A DNA stretch of 64,000 nt from Spirometra erinaceieuropaei (GCA_902702965.1 CACRXP010000694.1:87435-151434); one strand, 5' to 3'; shown: positions 1 to 13,084, counted from the stretch's first letter. Program-made: numbers and translations. The notes: generated from the letters alone by a model not told the origin.

Positions 1-1655
1 GACACTGGTATCCAACCAAACATTTTCAACAGTTAAGCAACTATGAAACACAATTTGCACAAATTCAGTTGGTTAGTAGACATTTTGATGTTTTTTCTGT
101 CACTGTGTAGTGTACTTATGACTGTAGAAGATAGTTAATAATGACACCAAAAAGCGTCCCTGAATATGGAGGAAGGTGTGCTTTCCGTTGTCATAAGCAA
201 TGCAATAAGTACAAAAGCTAGACAATCTTATTTCGAAAAATAAATACTTTAATGCAACATCTGCCAATAAATAACTTTAAGAGGTTTCACACTTGATCTT
301 GAACGTACTTGGGTCTTCGTCTCCTGCATTACATTTCTCTGGCGATAAAGTTTCTTACGTCATTTTGTCGCTAGTACTACCTTAGTCGTCATCTACAGAA
401 AAGTGAACGCCCGAGAAGTCACCATGCTTCCGAGGAAACTTACTGACTGCATTTGAATATTTTAGCAGCCACAAGCCGCAGGAGGGGACACCAAAAACCA
501 CAAACTCGTACTAACATTCTAGGGACGCCTAGTGAATCAGCCTACCACCCAGTCATCAGAAGGTCCATAGCATGTTTACAAACGAAGCGCATTCCTACAC
601 CACACAAAGTAACAGGCTTATGATTGTATGCACCAATAATATCCCGATTTATTTGGCAAAGCAGCTCTGCCAATACGTTTCCTTGTGAAATACTGAGTCT
701 TGCGATATCTTTGCACATCAGATCCTATTCAAATTACAATTTGCATAGCCAACAAAATCAGAACGAATGTCATGATTATATCTGTTTAGTTCTACTTTTC
801 CGAGTCTTTCAGTAAAGAATCGCTAAATTTCGAGCGCGTAACCGCATACTGCACCAATTCTTGGAGACCTTTATGTCAGGGATTATCCAAAATGGTTTGA
901 GCTTTGTGCTTACTGAATCTTGTTTTTTAAATATTTCATTAGACATGCAAAAATCATTCTCAGAAATCCAATTGATCCATTTTACACTAATTTCTGCGCA
1001 TTACAAATTTCATTTTTTTGCTGAGAACTTGCAAAATGTGATTTCGTCTGACTGAAGATTGTTTATTTTCGAGTTAACGACATTTGCAGTTATTTTGGGA
1101 GTAGTTTCCTAGGTAATAAGATGTTATTTTTAATTTGAGCTCGCTTTATGATCTAGAATAAACATTTTATACAAACACAGTAGTTAACGTAACTTATAGA
1201 ACCCGAACTAGAATTCCGAAACTGTGTTTTGGTTAGAAAAAAGTACTTAAGGGGAGTTGTGACACTGAGCATCAGGCAACGCAATTCTAGCATCATTCAG
1301 TCATATCACAATTCTGACGCTTGAATAAGCGTCTCTCTGGTCACTTATATGATTTACACCAATCAAAACCACTGTGCAATTGGTATGATCCCTCATCGTT
1401 GATTTTTGCCGACATTTTTGCCCAAGACCTGTTTTTGCCAAAAAAACCTTACCCGCAAATCACGTTTCTACGCATAATTTGCAGCAACGTATATCTGTAC
1501 ACTATGCAACTTTATGGGATTTGAAGTGCCGGAAACTTTTATTCATATTACATCTTATCCGTTTTGTTTTTTCATGTTCTTTGTGAAATATGCACAACTA
1601 AATTGGAAAAATACTCCGTTAACACACATCTGCAAGTAGGTATATTTTTGCATGT
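1..1655. other. AT-rich non-coding DNA, nothing recognised
   Basis: Only short open frames (up to about 67 codons) without recognisable motifs or a credible exon with splice sites. I see no RNA gene or intact repeat here. Confidence 0.5.
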
Positions 1656-1925
1656 TTCCTAGAAAATATATTTGAATTTACAAAAGCATCGGAAACCGAT
1701 GGAAAAAAGTTGCACCAATTAATCGACCACTTTTTAACGCAGACGGTCAGAAAGAAGCTCATCGAAAAGACAGCATTCTATCGTGACTGAGATGTCAAGA
1801 GATTAAAGTGCATGATGATCAGTAATTACAACACTGTCTAGGTGATCCTTTCCAATCGAAGACGCATCTACAGAATTTGGTTAAGATTTCACGGGTTAGG
1901 TCAGATACTGTAATTAATCCTTTTT
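1656..1925 (+). repeat. relic half of a Tc1/mariner-like palindromic MITE (variant 2)
   Basis: Shares with 20200-20430 and 13085-13450 the order: a CCACTTTTTAA-type block, an ATTCTATCGTGACTGA-type block, a region ending in AACAC or TACAAC followed by TAGGTGATCC or AAGTAATCC, and a terminal CAGATACTG. It resembles the 3' half of the long-palindrome MITEs elsewhere in the window but has a different extreme end. Heavily diverged, with no opposite arm seen next to it. Confidence 0.45.
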
Positions 1926-2094
1926 AAACAAAATCAAATTTCAGACCCTCAGGTAATTCTTATAAATCACGTCTCCTGCTGTTTGTCACCGGAATAAGAC
2001 ATACAGATCTGGCCATGATTTTCAGAAAATACGAATTTCGTAATTTGGTGGCAGAAGCCGCATTCTGCAATTATACACCAAATCACAAAACCAC

Positions 2095-2720
2095 CAGCTG
2101 TTCTAATTTAGGAAATTTGGACGAGGTTTGATTGTGCAGACGCACCTGAGTAATATCATATGATTCGCTTACTAAAGGCAAAATTAGTTAACATACCTAG
2201 CTTAACCACTCGCTGGCTTACGAAGGGAAAGAGAGCGCAAGCAGAGATCGAAGCAGGCTCAGGGAAACGTGTGAAGGTGCTGTGCACACTCTTTCACCCC
2301 CGACACTGCTAATTGCTGGATTGAGAGGATAAGGAGGGCGCAATCACAACTGCAGGGCTACGGAGGGAACCGCGCGGTAATTCGCTGTTCATGGCCACTG
2401 TCGTGGAACCGACGGAGTTACACGCCCTCCGAACAATTCCATTAGCAAGTCTACCTGGCTATTCGCTGGATTAGGATAATAAAGAGGGTGCAAGCAGGGC
2501 TCAAAGCACGCGCGAGGAAGCGTGTGTGAGTTAATACTTGATGTAACCGAGGCTGAAGTATAAGCACTTCTCCCCCGTGGCACAGTCACTTGCTGGATCA
2601 AAACTGTGGGGAAGATGCACATACGTGACATTTGTAAAGTCAACCTACTCGCATCCACTACATTCTTAAGAAAGCTAACCATTTTGGTATCACTCAGGTG
2701 GGGCTGAAGAACCAAACCTT
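2095..2720 (-). repeat. third copy of the non-coding part of the IR1 repeat
   Basis: Matches the right IR1 arm at about 31740-32390 in the same orientation. Shared blocks include the CACTCGCT block followed by GGGAAAGAGAGCGCAAGC, AGGAGGGYGCAATCACAA, the CTACGGAGGGAACCGCG-type block and TAAGCACTTCTCC. It lacks the RTE reverse-transcriptase part present in the IR1 arms, so the non-coding block exists independently of that RTE fragment. Open frames here are not conserved between copies, so I treat it as non-coding repeat. Confidence 0.65.
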
Positions 2721-5700
2721 GCCGAAATTTGGATTGGCTAATACAGCGGATGTTAAGACAGCATTGTCTCGAAGTTATTTGAAGGCCGTCTGTGCAATCT
2801 GGCAGACTGCTTCAGATTCAAGCCACTGGCCACCAGAGGCGAGCTTGATGCTCCCAGTAAAGCCACCCATACTGATGTGCATCCGTCTCAGTGAGAAAGC
2901 GTTCTTGCTCGCATTTGACAAATACGGCTTCATTAAGAGGCCCTACTTAGAACTAAAATGTCTTCTCTCTGACCTAATAACATCTGTCCGTATGCGCTGG
3001 TATAGTGTTCAGCTGAGAGTGAATGTCTGTAGTTTAAACAATTAATATCAGAAAAGTGCACATGATCGTGGTTCATATGGGATTTAGACAATAAACTCCT
3101 AAGTGCTTTATCGAGACATGTTGTGGGCAAAAAGAGAATTAGATTGTACTCCAAAAAACCTTCATAGGACTTTTTATCCTAGCTATATACCCCCGTAATC
3201 CAAGCAGTGGTATATAAAAGGACTTAAGGGCGAATCAATATTGTCGTCCTATCCAAGTAAAAACACAGGGATACTGTCAAGAACAAGGGACACAGGAAAG
3301 GGCATATTAGCCGTCCTCAGCAAGACTTGCCTAAATCCAGTTATGAAGGAGCTAAAAATGAATAACAAGTAGTCCAATGCTCTAGCATTGGGGCCCCTAC
3401 CCAATGGCAGCGCACCTTCCGTGGCCCGATCGGTGGGCTCCATTATACCAAATTTAACATCCCCAATCATTACTGAAAGCACAACGGGATTGTTGCCCAA
3501 TGACAGAGCAATGGGCTACTTAAAGCTCAAGGTCCAAAGGGTGGGATTGAAACTGGACGCCGTTCATGCCTGAGTATGGTATGTCTGGCTGACGGCGATT
3601 AAGGAGACAGAAATAACCACCACCGTCCCTCTAGCAGTGCCGATTGTCCTTTACATGCATATACTACTGGTCGCTATGCGACTCTCCGCCAGGGCTTTAG
3701 CTCAAACCCCAAGGCACAACAGAACGAGCGCATCCCAAATGCAGACTGGTAATAGTCACTCTACCACATATGACTATGAATAAATAGGTAGTGCTCTGTA
3801 GGTATGAGCATTAGGTGCTAATATTAAAACGACAGGTATCATTCGTTTGCAAATAAGACTGAGATATAGCCGTTTGCCAGATTGGGGTTAAAAGTACGGT
3901 CTGCGTTCTGTTCAACGTTAGGGGTAGGGGTACTGCCGAGCTATATACTAAGGAAAGTTGTAAGAGATGTGTCAATTACTAGATGTAGGGCTGGACATCA
4001 CATCTAGAGTTTGATACGGATGTACTGCTAAGGACTGGGCTTAGGTTATGCTATGTTGCAAGATATTCGGAACGGCCTTTTTTCCACTTTGTACATCCCT
4101 ACGATTGGGAAGACGGTCGCACACTTTAGAGCAGTGGAGTATCTCTGGCACCGTAAGCCCCCGCATGCAGTTATTTCTGCTGTGCGTGCCAATTCTGCCA
4201 ACGCACTCGAAGTCATTTTCAAAATATTTATCCACACTAAACACACTGTACATGCATCCAACTATGGACTTAGCTAAAAGCGTAGACAACATAGTTCAGC
4301 TGAGGGGATTTCATTCGGCAGGTAAACAAAGCTGAACTCTAGAAAACAAAGAGCCTTGAAATAAAGTCAGGCAAATACCATCTCCCAAAGCACGCAAAAA
4401 ATGAACATCTAATTGCACGCTTCGGTCTTTTACTAGTAAAATAACTATGGTGTGGTAGTAGGAAACTCATACGTTTCTAATGAATTCCAATTTGGTTGGA
4501 ATGTGAATCAAATGTGAAAAATCGTGTGATTACCGAAACAAAGTGTCCACGGGTATTATTTGGCCCTAAAGCACTGTCTAGGAATTCTCGTAGGAAGATT
4601 GTTTGTTTTGCAGTCTGCTCTCGGAAGAAAAGAGAAATCGAATTTCCGGGCCGGTTTTTCGTTCGCTGTCATTCGATTTTACTTTTGACCTCATATCACA
4701 CACGTAATCGAAAGTTTTCTTTCCACAAGTAAATCTTCTATTCTTCACCAAATAAATGAGATATATATGCCTCAAAATGTTATTATCCAGCTGGTAATTT
4801 CTTTCGTAATATTTCCGATGCCTTTAGGCCCACTTATATCTCTGTCGTTTAAACTCGCCTGCGGATTATTATGCGGAACCTACATGGATTTTACCGTGTA
4901 GTTTTGTGGCTTCCTCAACCCCCATTCTGTCTAAAAGTACTTGGAGACAAAGATTAGTGAGCACCATGAAGCCATAAAATTTTACTTCTTCTTCGCAAGG
5001 ATGGATAAAATTGGACTCTGTAGAAAGCTCACAGTTACGATAACAAAAGGATTTTGGCTTATATTTACGGACTATTTGACGTTCTGATGACTAACACCAT
5101 TTAAAACTATCGCTTTCAGCCCCTGTTAGATGCAAAGCAGTCTGTAAGTCTCCAATTTTATTGGCGTATAATGAGAAAAACTGATTTTGAAATAAAGTAA
5201 TTTATACTCTCTGGCCTGTTCTTCTGCCTAATCATAGGAGATCTGCTGTACCATGAATAATTTCGACCAAATTAGTGGGCTAAACTCCAAGGACAAAGCT
5301 TGCTTCATCTGCACAACGTCGCGCCGTATCAGTTGACTTTTCTCATGGAGGTTTCAGATCAGAAGGTAGTATCCTAATTAACGATGCCCCGTTTGTCGGA
5401 TGTCCTAAACGGTGTCGGTGACAGCATTTCACTCCGGGGTACCGCAAGATCTTAACTTCCTCAATAATTCCACCAACCGTGAAATCAGTTTTCATTAATA
5501 ACGTCAGTTAACGAAGCCAGTAGCATCTACCTCAGCAGGACTGATATATGTCTGCCAGTGAGTAATGCTTCGTTGTAACGCGACATGGCAGAAGGTGGGT
5601 ACGACGAAGAAAGGTTTAAAGAGGGCCAGGAAGGCATGAGGGCTTCGACCAACGCCTTCTACAACCACAAGATTGAGTTGGTCGGCCTTATGGCCACCGC

Positions 5701-7340
5701 CTCTGCTGTCGCCTCTGCTGTCTTAAGATCTTGCCTGACGCGAGACGCCCGGTTGACTTCAATCCAGTGGCCGATGTCAACCAAGTGAGCCACAGTTGCA
5801 CTAGAGATTGACTTTTCCGTTGCCTGATTTAGCCAGATTAGATGGTGCTCTCAAATCCTCTTGGGTAGGCGTCTAGTCGTTCGATCAATATAACCTGCTC
5901 CACAGAAGCAACTCGAAGCGTAGCTGCACATTGACCCACATTGAATTGCACTGAAGTAAACTGTCATTAACTTTGTTTCTGCCACGTTTGAACTCCCTTA
6001 AGCCTCTCCCCAAGAACTACTGTTCACTGGCTGTTATTACTCTCGCCGCTTTACCGAAGCTTGCTTATATTGCTGTACAGGTCTAACGAGGAATAATCAA
6101 GAATGTATGTTCGCAGAACCTGACTTCCACAGCATATGAATGTACGATTTGATATGGACTGACTCAAGTATTTGGTCGAATCCGGACGTCTAATCGACTG
6201 AAAGCGCAACTTTCAAACAATAATTTTTAAATTTCATGCGAGAATTGCGAATAATTTATGAAACAGCATTAAACGTTGGGGGATTTTGGTCAATACACAT
6301 TGTTCTCGGCGCATTTGCATTCAATGAAAAATTGCTACAAATTAATTTCTTTGGTCGGATGATGGCCAATATGAAAATTACTTGAGAGGACTAAAATTTA
6401 TCATATTTCCAATTCAACTGCGATTATACATGTGTTTAATGAACAGTAAATAATTAGATACAAAAGCTCTGCTTTCCCATCATAAATCGAGTTTAACAGA
6501 TTTTTATATATGTCTAGCATCTAAGCGACATCTGGAGTTCACTGCCCCTCTTTAATTGTGGTTCCTCAACCTAAGAGATTTTCGTAACAAACAATCCAAC
6601 TACTTTATCCGCGGTTAGTCTGTCACAATATACGAGAAAACTTTGATAAACGATGCCAGGGTACGTACAATAGTTGATTTAACTCACAAAAGTTGGCAAA
6701 AATCAAAGCTGTGGTTTCAGTTAGAATGTGTGGCTTAGGCGAGTTTGTAAAACTAAGCAAGTTGTCATGCATGCTAGGATGCGCCTCCTATAGGGGCACG
6801 TTTTCAATCAAATGGCAAACTATACCCGCCAAAGCATGATGGTGCAAATATTACGCATTGTTTTCATTTACTATTATGATTATTTCTCAGTTAACCGGAT
6901 ACGTAATTGTAATTCATTTGCATTGCAATTTCTTTCATTATAGCATTACATCAAAGCTCTGCAATAGAGCATTGACAATTTGGCGCGCTTTTACCATAAT
7001 CTGAAAGAGATGAAATCCCGCATTTACTAGCGGCTGTCCAGTTTGAATGAGGTAACTTGTACTGATTGGTTTCTCACAATCAGTGTGAAGTAAGCACAGG
7101 TTACTTTGCTTTCCTTTCCCACGACACTTCAAAACAGTAGCCACCACTGTGATCAGTGCTTTTCCATGTGACTGCTCCCTACAAACCAATTAAATGAGCG
7201 ATGATCACGTCTTAAATCAAAATCTGCAAGCACACCAGCCGTTAAACTCCTCCATTAGTACTGCTCTTTCGCTTTCTGTAAAGGATCCCTAAAAACTGAA
7301 ATTTGTAATTAACACGGTCAGTTTGGAAACGTAGAAGACG
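2721..7340. other. unexplained upstream DNA of the actin-related gene
   Basis: No convincing exon, RNA gene or intact mobile element. A 67-codon frame at 5585-5788 has a locally GC-rich, repetitive stretch but no recognisable domain. No obvious TATA box or initiator stands out just before 7341. Confidence 0.4.
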
Positions 7341-7466
7341 ATGTCAAGTCACAGTACAAAAGTGCAAGTTGTTATTGATCCGGGAACCTATCAATGGCGC
7401 CTAGGGTTTGCCGGCATGGACAAGCCAAAAGCAATCTTTTCGACGGATACGAGATATCTGGATAAC
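7341..7466 (+). CDS. actin-related protein, exon 1 (residues 1-42)
   Basis: First coding exon of a divergent actin-fold ATPase. It starts at the ATG at 7341 and encodes 42 residues, including VVIDPGTYQWRLGFAG. This aligns with the actin phosphate-1 loop and first beta-hairpin, where conventional actin has D-N-G-S-G-x-x-K-A-G-F-A-G. The usual acidic residue and the two glycines of GFAG are kept, but the loop is P-G-T-Y rather than N-G-S-G. The exon ends with N at codon 42 directly before GTAAGTG, a near-perfect donor, in phase 0; the frame then runs to a stop within the intron. It joins 33362-34279 in phase 0. The total product is 347 residues against about 375 for actin. The start was chosen because the ATG lies eight codons before the conserved VVID strand, as expected for the family. 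Confidence 0.8.
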
Positions 7467-7529
7467 GTAAGTGTTGGTTTCTGGATGATAGTATGGAGAG
7501 ACTCATTATCGGTGTATCAACCGGTTTAA

Positions 7530-9390
7530 TTTGAACAGAAGAATTATTAATTACCTATGGAATCTCCTACATTTCTTTCATTGTTAACTGCTGATTAAAA
7601 TTTGTAGGACGACACCTTAAATAAGAGAGAGTAGGTGAATTCAAATGACCATCGATTCATAAATTTGTAGAAACAGTGAAATGAGATTGAGGGTTCGAGT
7701 TTAGATGCTTTTCATTTATTGTATGATTGGCTTTAAGGAGGCCTTGGGAGATGTTCTGGCGAAATCAATGCAGTGAGAGCGAAGTTTCGATTCTTTTATA
7801 TAACCTGAAATACTCGATTACTGCTGACCGCGCTTACGACAACAGACAGTCCATTGTTGCTCACCCTTGAAGCTACATTGTCCCCGTTTTAACAGAACTT
7901 TCTGCATTTTAAGCGGTCGATAAAATGCTTTTGCCATTCAACTGAAATAGCAATGAATTGTTGAATCAAAATAATTTAACTAAACGTCTTTGTCTTTTAT
8001 ATGCCTTGCATTTTTAAAACCTTCAAAAATTATTTACCCATTTTTAAGCATTCTTGTAGCTGGAAGGACGCTTAAACAAAGTCTATTGAAAAGTTTCTCT
8101 AAAGGGTCTCAAGAACTTAGGGGATAAAAAATTAATTTCAACCATACATGTGCTACAGAAATTGATTCCAGCAAACCCTTTTGATGTCCAACTTAATAGG
8201 TTGATGGCTGATTGAAAAAATGAACCTCCAATTCAGAGAACAACGGTCTTATTGCACAGGTAGCACTATATACCATACTTGACAGTGCAGGTACTAGCTT
8301 AAAGCCCATAAACGTATTTCGTTGACATTATGCCGCTATATGACAAACCTACAAGGGGTTTGGTTCATTAGTGTGTTCCCATCGTTCCCTAAGTGCTCTT
8401 CTTGTGGACACTTCAGTTTTGAAATTGCAGCTTTTTGACTTCCTCAGAGTTTAATTGTCAACGTGGAGTAAATCCGTTCTATTTGAAACTTAGAGGCTTA
8501 GACTGAAATTTTAAACACGTGTCTGGGCTTTTAGTCATTACATCGTGCCGTCAGGCATGGTATACGTGTTACCTACGCATATACTACCGTCTGCCTGTTG
8601 GCATTTTGTGAATATATCGCAGTTATTCCGCTGGTGGACTTTAACTGAAATATTCATATCAAACTTCAGTTTGAGCATACACTTCCCAACCAGATTGATC
8701 TACTCCAAATTAGCGACTAATGTCTGGAGAAATTAAAAAGCTGTAAAGGCAATCTTAGAATTTCTTCGTCACCCAGCGATTCCGCAGGTTAGGTAACGTC
8801 TGGCAAGCCCTGGCTAGAGATATTGCCTTATAAATGAAATATAGTAAACGGACACCTAAAGGGACATGTTGAATGCTCGAGAATCGTCAACATTCCTAAG
8901 ATTCAAGATGACAAGAAATAAATGCCTCGCCAGCTGAATATTGCGAGCTTTGCAGGGCTGTTGTCTGAACTCATTAGTCATTGCTTCAGTGTGTGTGACT
9001 ACCCAGGAATAAGGATACTCTATTTTCTGCGTAGTTCAGCCATATGATTGCTCCTTTAAGGTCAAAATATGTGCGAGTGTTGTTTGTACGGCAAAAAATT
9101 TGGTTTTCTTTCTGGGCCGTTTCGAGACTACTTGTTTTCATCAGCTACGGACGGGTATTCTAATGTCGCCGCATATGCCGACAAAAATCTCATTGGAATT
9201 TACTTATGATTCCTTATTAGGCTTACTATGAGGCATTCAAAAGATTACTTGACCTGCAGACGTCGAGTGTCGCTAAATTTTCATCAGACCAGTAACAACT
9301 CCGGCCGAAATTATAGACAACTAGCAGTAATCTGGTCAGATGATGATGATGATGAGGAGGAGGAGGATGATGATAGGCAGTATGCTGTTG
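7530..9390. other. intronic DNA, nothing recognised
   Basis: AT-rich sequence with only short frames. A small imperfect GAT/GAG trinucleotide run sits at about 9341-9378, just before the SINE. I found no motif suggesting a missing actin exon here, though a short exon would be easy to overlook. Confidence 0.4.
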
Positions 9391-9391
9391 T

Positions 9392-9597
9392 GAACAAAGA
9401 CAAGGGAGAATGGAATGGCCATTTCTGGCTTAGTAGCCGTCGTCAGCCAGTCATATCCAACCCCGAAGTGTGGAACACCCGAGGCTCGAACTCGCGACCT
9501 GTTAGTTAGAAGTCCACGCCTCTAACCACTGGGCCACGAGCCCGTTGCCCTGTCGGTTTCGATCGGAATATACAATGATAGGGAGCGCTCACCGATC
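9392..9597 (-). mobile_element. tRNA-derived SINE, family 1
   Basis: On the minus strand the sequence reads as a tRNA-like head with an A box (TGGCCCAGTGG) and a B box (GAGTTCGAGCC) about 35 bases apart, then an unrelated body containing GAAATGGCCATTCCA and ending near TTGTCTTTGTT. The same unit occurs as an inverted pair at 32530-32998 and as fragments at 13495-13648 and 26365-26540. It has internal Pol III promoter boxes like other tRNA SINEs but no complete cloverleaf ends of a functional tRNA. Confidence 0.75.
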
Positions 9598-9598
9598 C

Positions 9599-9654
<56 letters not shown>

Positions 9655-9682
9655 GTGATGGTGGTGGTGGTGGTGGTGGTGG
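9598..9682 (+). repeat. (TGA)n then (GGT)n microsatellite
   Basis: About 18 uninterrupted GAT/TGA units followed by (GGT)n with a short mixed junction. It abuts the tRNA-proximal side of the SINE at 9392-9597. A second GAT/GAG run lies on the other side of the SINE at 9341-9378. Confidence 0.9.
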
Positions 9683-11199
9683 ATAGAGTGGATGAAAAGG
9701 AGGTCAAGGGGTGCCGTATCACAAGAGGGGGGAGAAAGGAAGGCGCAGAACCTCCTTTCATGTAAAAAACAGGTTTTTGGCGAGATACCAGACTACTTCA
9801 CCTTTGACAATTTCGTCCCGTTTTCTTTTGCCGAATTGCTGGTTTTAACGTGCCGGGAACAACACACCTGGACAATTCCCACTTTGCTGGCGTGCCCTGA
9901 TGTCGTGCTCTACTGTCAGGTCATTTTACATTTTGAACTCCAATATTATTTACTAACCGGTTTTACTTACGGATTTTAATACTTAGGACCCGGGAGATCC
10001 TATTCATTTATTCGTGAGAACATCATCATTTACGTCAGGTTAACCAAACTTCGACCACAATAAATGCGAGACTTGCTCCGGTTTATGTGATCTGGTCGTC
10101 ATCATAGTTTACACTCCACACTATCTTCCAGAGTTTGCATCAGAAAGGTCACGTAAATAGTCAGGGACCTTCTACCTAACGCTATTCATTTGATACAACA
10201 CGTCGGGTCTTAAAATAGAGCATGTTTTAACCAGTAGAAAAGAAATAATTGCCCCTCTAAGCTTATTTCGGGAAAAACGTCTAAGTTTTAGGTCTAAATA
10301 TTAAGTCAAAAATTCTAATAATTCGCCAGGATACCTACCGGACGACTTGACTGTACTTCCACCAGCAAGTTTTGTTTTTTTGTAACTCACCATTATGACA
10401 GCCGAAGTTTGAGGCTTGTACATATGCACGCAGAGCATGTTTAACCCCTCGATGGGAGTGGTTTGTTTTGTCCAACATATCGGGCATTTTAATTGTTTAA
10501 TGAATAGCGTTGAGTCGCGTACATTTGGGTTAGGCGAGGTATGGTCGTTATCAGAGTCAGTGCACTTTGACGATGTAAAAGCCAAGGGATGACAAGACGT
10601 AGTCATCACAACCGGTGGACTATGCAGTCGTCGGTTCACGTAAGTGCGGTCTTGGCAAGCCCAGACGTTGTACCGAATTTCCTAGTCGAGTGGGTTGAGT
10701 TTTGTAGGTGGCTGAAATTAACGGCCGTAGAGTCTTTTCGCAATAATTAATCACAAGAAGTGTCAACTCGAAGGTTTGCGTTAAGGCTGCATGCGCACAA
10801 AACAGATGTAGTAACCGACACCACTTTAGGCGTTCCAAATAGTTTTGAAAAAGTTACATTAAGATAGAACTCTCGGGGTCGATTGATCAAGCGCTAGGAC
10901 ATCGGGAAACTGAATGTTGGGATCCAAAATCAAACCCAAATGCCAAACACTTATGCGAAATTTGTCTTGGACTATGTTTTCTGTTGTGAAATGTGATTCC
11001 ATGGTAATAACAAGTTCTAAGTGAACTATTCTGAGAGTGTCCCTATTGTGTCATTTTTTACTGCGTGTAACCTATTACCCGTAAAAATACTTCCAGGCGT
11101 CTGTGCATGATTTATATGTCTTTTATGATGTGCCGAAAATGAGTCCTTATTTAATGGTTGTAATCCAAATAAGCGTTTTTAATCGTCCAACTAGGAGCA
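9683..11199. other. intronic DNA, nothing recognised
   Basis: Frames of up to 112 codons on the minus strand (10301-10639) show no domain, no splice signals that help and no second copy in the window. I see no repeat structure. Confidence 0.35.
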
Positions 11200-11545
11200 T
11201 CAGAAATCCACCTGGATTTTTCATAGCTATTTTGGCAGATTTCGAACAATTCTTATTGACCCACCTGTGAAAAACTCGGTGCCTCGGTGCGATTCGAACC
11301 CACGACAGTAAGAGGAAGGCTCTAGCACAGCCAACGCTCTAACCAATTGAGCTACGAGGCCCTGCCGGACGACGCGAGTTTGATCACATTTGGGTCAAGT
11401 TACCCCCTTAACCTACTGCAACGTCTGGAATCCACCAAATCTGATCCAGTACGTTGACCGTCCAAGCAGAATTTCCTAAGTAATTCACCTAGAATCCACC
11501 AGATGACTACCAGGCTCACGTAATTCATAGGTATTTTGGCAGAGT
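11200..11545 (-). mobile_element. tRNA-derived SINE, family 2
   Basis: Minus strand carries a tRNA-like module GGCCTCGTAGCTCAATTGG...GGTTCGAATCGCACC, with a perfect A box and near-perfect B box, preceded by a body with GGTGGATTCCAGACGTTGC. A TATTTTGGCAGA block is present at both ends (about 11230 and 11533) in the same orientation. Related copies: 12560-12865, 12866-12995, 18695-18945, 28612-28775 and 28776-28905. Confidence 0.75.
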
Positions 11546-12559
11546 TTGAATAGGATTTTGTAAATAATCACTGTAGCTGGTTTAGACCTGACCTCGTTTT
11601 ACAGTGTGTTCTAAAATGTATGGCATCCTTAGTGAGAGTTGGAGCCATTCAGGTTGTTAATGCAGAATTCGTCCCGGCATTGTCTCATAATCTAAGCAGT
11701 TTTTTTTCTTAGCCCTTCGTTGTGTGCCTCTTAAAACATCGTTTTCTAACGTGCTCTTTTTCTTGTCAAGACGAGGCCTGGAATTGTCAATGCCGACTAC
11801 CAATCTCGTCCAGATTTTGCATTTACAAGACTCCATAACTGACGATTTAAAGCCATTGTTCTGTTCACTTTTATAGACAACGTCATAAGTCTAGTTGCAA
11901 ATTATTTTCAAATAGTAAGGCAGAAGAGTGCGGATGGACATAAATGCCGGAGGAGGACACCATGTCAGTCGCCGACTGGGGGTCCTGGGGGGGGAGGTCG
12001 TGACTTTCATGCGGTACGAAGAACTTCCGGTCACCAGTTAGACAGTGGGGAGATTTGCGGCATCTGATAAAATGTTTGTTGAAATTTTGAAATGTTTACT
12101 CGAGTGGCAAGGATAACCTATGCGGAATTGTAATACTGATTACCCTACGGCATAATCCAGAGACATTTCATCCATGACAAAATATCGGCTTTTGATTGTT
12201 TTTCTTTTTGGCCGCCTCTAAAGACCACATCCTTCAAAAACTGACTACTGAAGCATTATGACTCTTCTCCAATGATGGTAATGTCTTCATAATTTTGTAT
12301 ACATTACGAAAAATGCATATAATGTTATTCTTTTATTATTTTTGTAGAAAATCACGACTTTCTCAAGTTGTACCCTCAAAGAGGGAACATGATTTAGGTT
12401 AGAAAAAATTTCTGACCATGTACTCTTGTAAAACTGGTAAAAGTCCATTCATATGGGACCGTGGCTGTCAGTTTACGAATGCTGATTTTGAAGCACATAA
12501 CGTAATAAACACCTATTGAAGAAGTTTACGAGTGTTATGTAACGACTTTTTAATTGAAC
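11546..12559. other. intronic DNA, nothing recognised
   Basis: No exon, RNA gene or repeat copy recognised, apart from a G-rich patch at about 11985-12000. Confidence 0.35.
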
Positions 12560-12865
12560 AGATACATGTGCCATTTCGAGGTGTTTTGGCAGATTTTTAA
12601 AAATTTACTTTGACCCATTTGTGAAAAGCTGGTTGCCTCGGTTGGATTCGAAATCACGACAGCGATGGAAGGCTTTAGTATAGCCAACGCTCTAACCATC
12701 TGAGTAACGCGGTTCCACCGGACGACGCGAGACTGGTAGTCACCTGGTGGATTCTAGATTTTTTAAGTAGGAAATCGTGCTTGGGCAGTCAGCTTACACT
12801 ATCAGATTTGGTGGATTCCAGACGTTTCATTAAGTTGAGCGGATAAACTTAACCAAATATGATTA
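12560..12865 (-). mobile_element. SINE family 2, left member of an inverted pair
   Basis: Reads on the minus strand with the same body and tRNA-like module as 11200-11545. It includes the TTTTGGCAGATTT end, a degenerate B box (GGATTCGAAATC on the plus strand) and the A-box region around 12695-12715. It is followed almost at once by a plus-strand copy at 12866-12995. Confidence 0.65.
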
Positions 12866-12995
12866 AACCCTCCTCGTTTGGTGGGACCTCGTGCACCAGA
12901 CGGTTAGGGCGTTGGATATACTAAAGCATTTCCTTGCTGTCGTGGTTTCGAACCCCATTAAGGCACCGCGTTTTTCACAGTTACGTCAAAGGGAA
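12866..12995 (+). mobile_element. SINE family 2, right member of an inverted pair (tRNA-like part)
   Basis: Plus-strand tRNA-like module: CCTCGTGCACCAGACGGTTAGGGCG at the A-box end and GGTTTCGAACCCC at the B box, followed by CACCGCGTTTTTCACAG. That tail is also found after the copy at 18836-18918. Together with 12560-12865 it can fold back on itself. Confidence 0.6.
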
Positions 12996-13084
12996 ATGTG
13001 CCACTGTACTTATACGGACGGTACCCAGCATGTAGTCTCAGAACCCGAAGCTCATATGCGGCTGACGGTCAAATTCGGGAATCC

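Noticed and set aside
5585..5788. 67-codon frame starting MAEGGYDEERF
   Set aside because: Short, contains an internal repeated GCCTCTGCTGTC, has no supported splice context and matches no family that I recognise.
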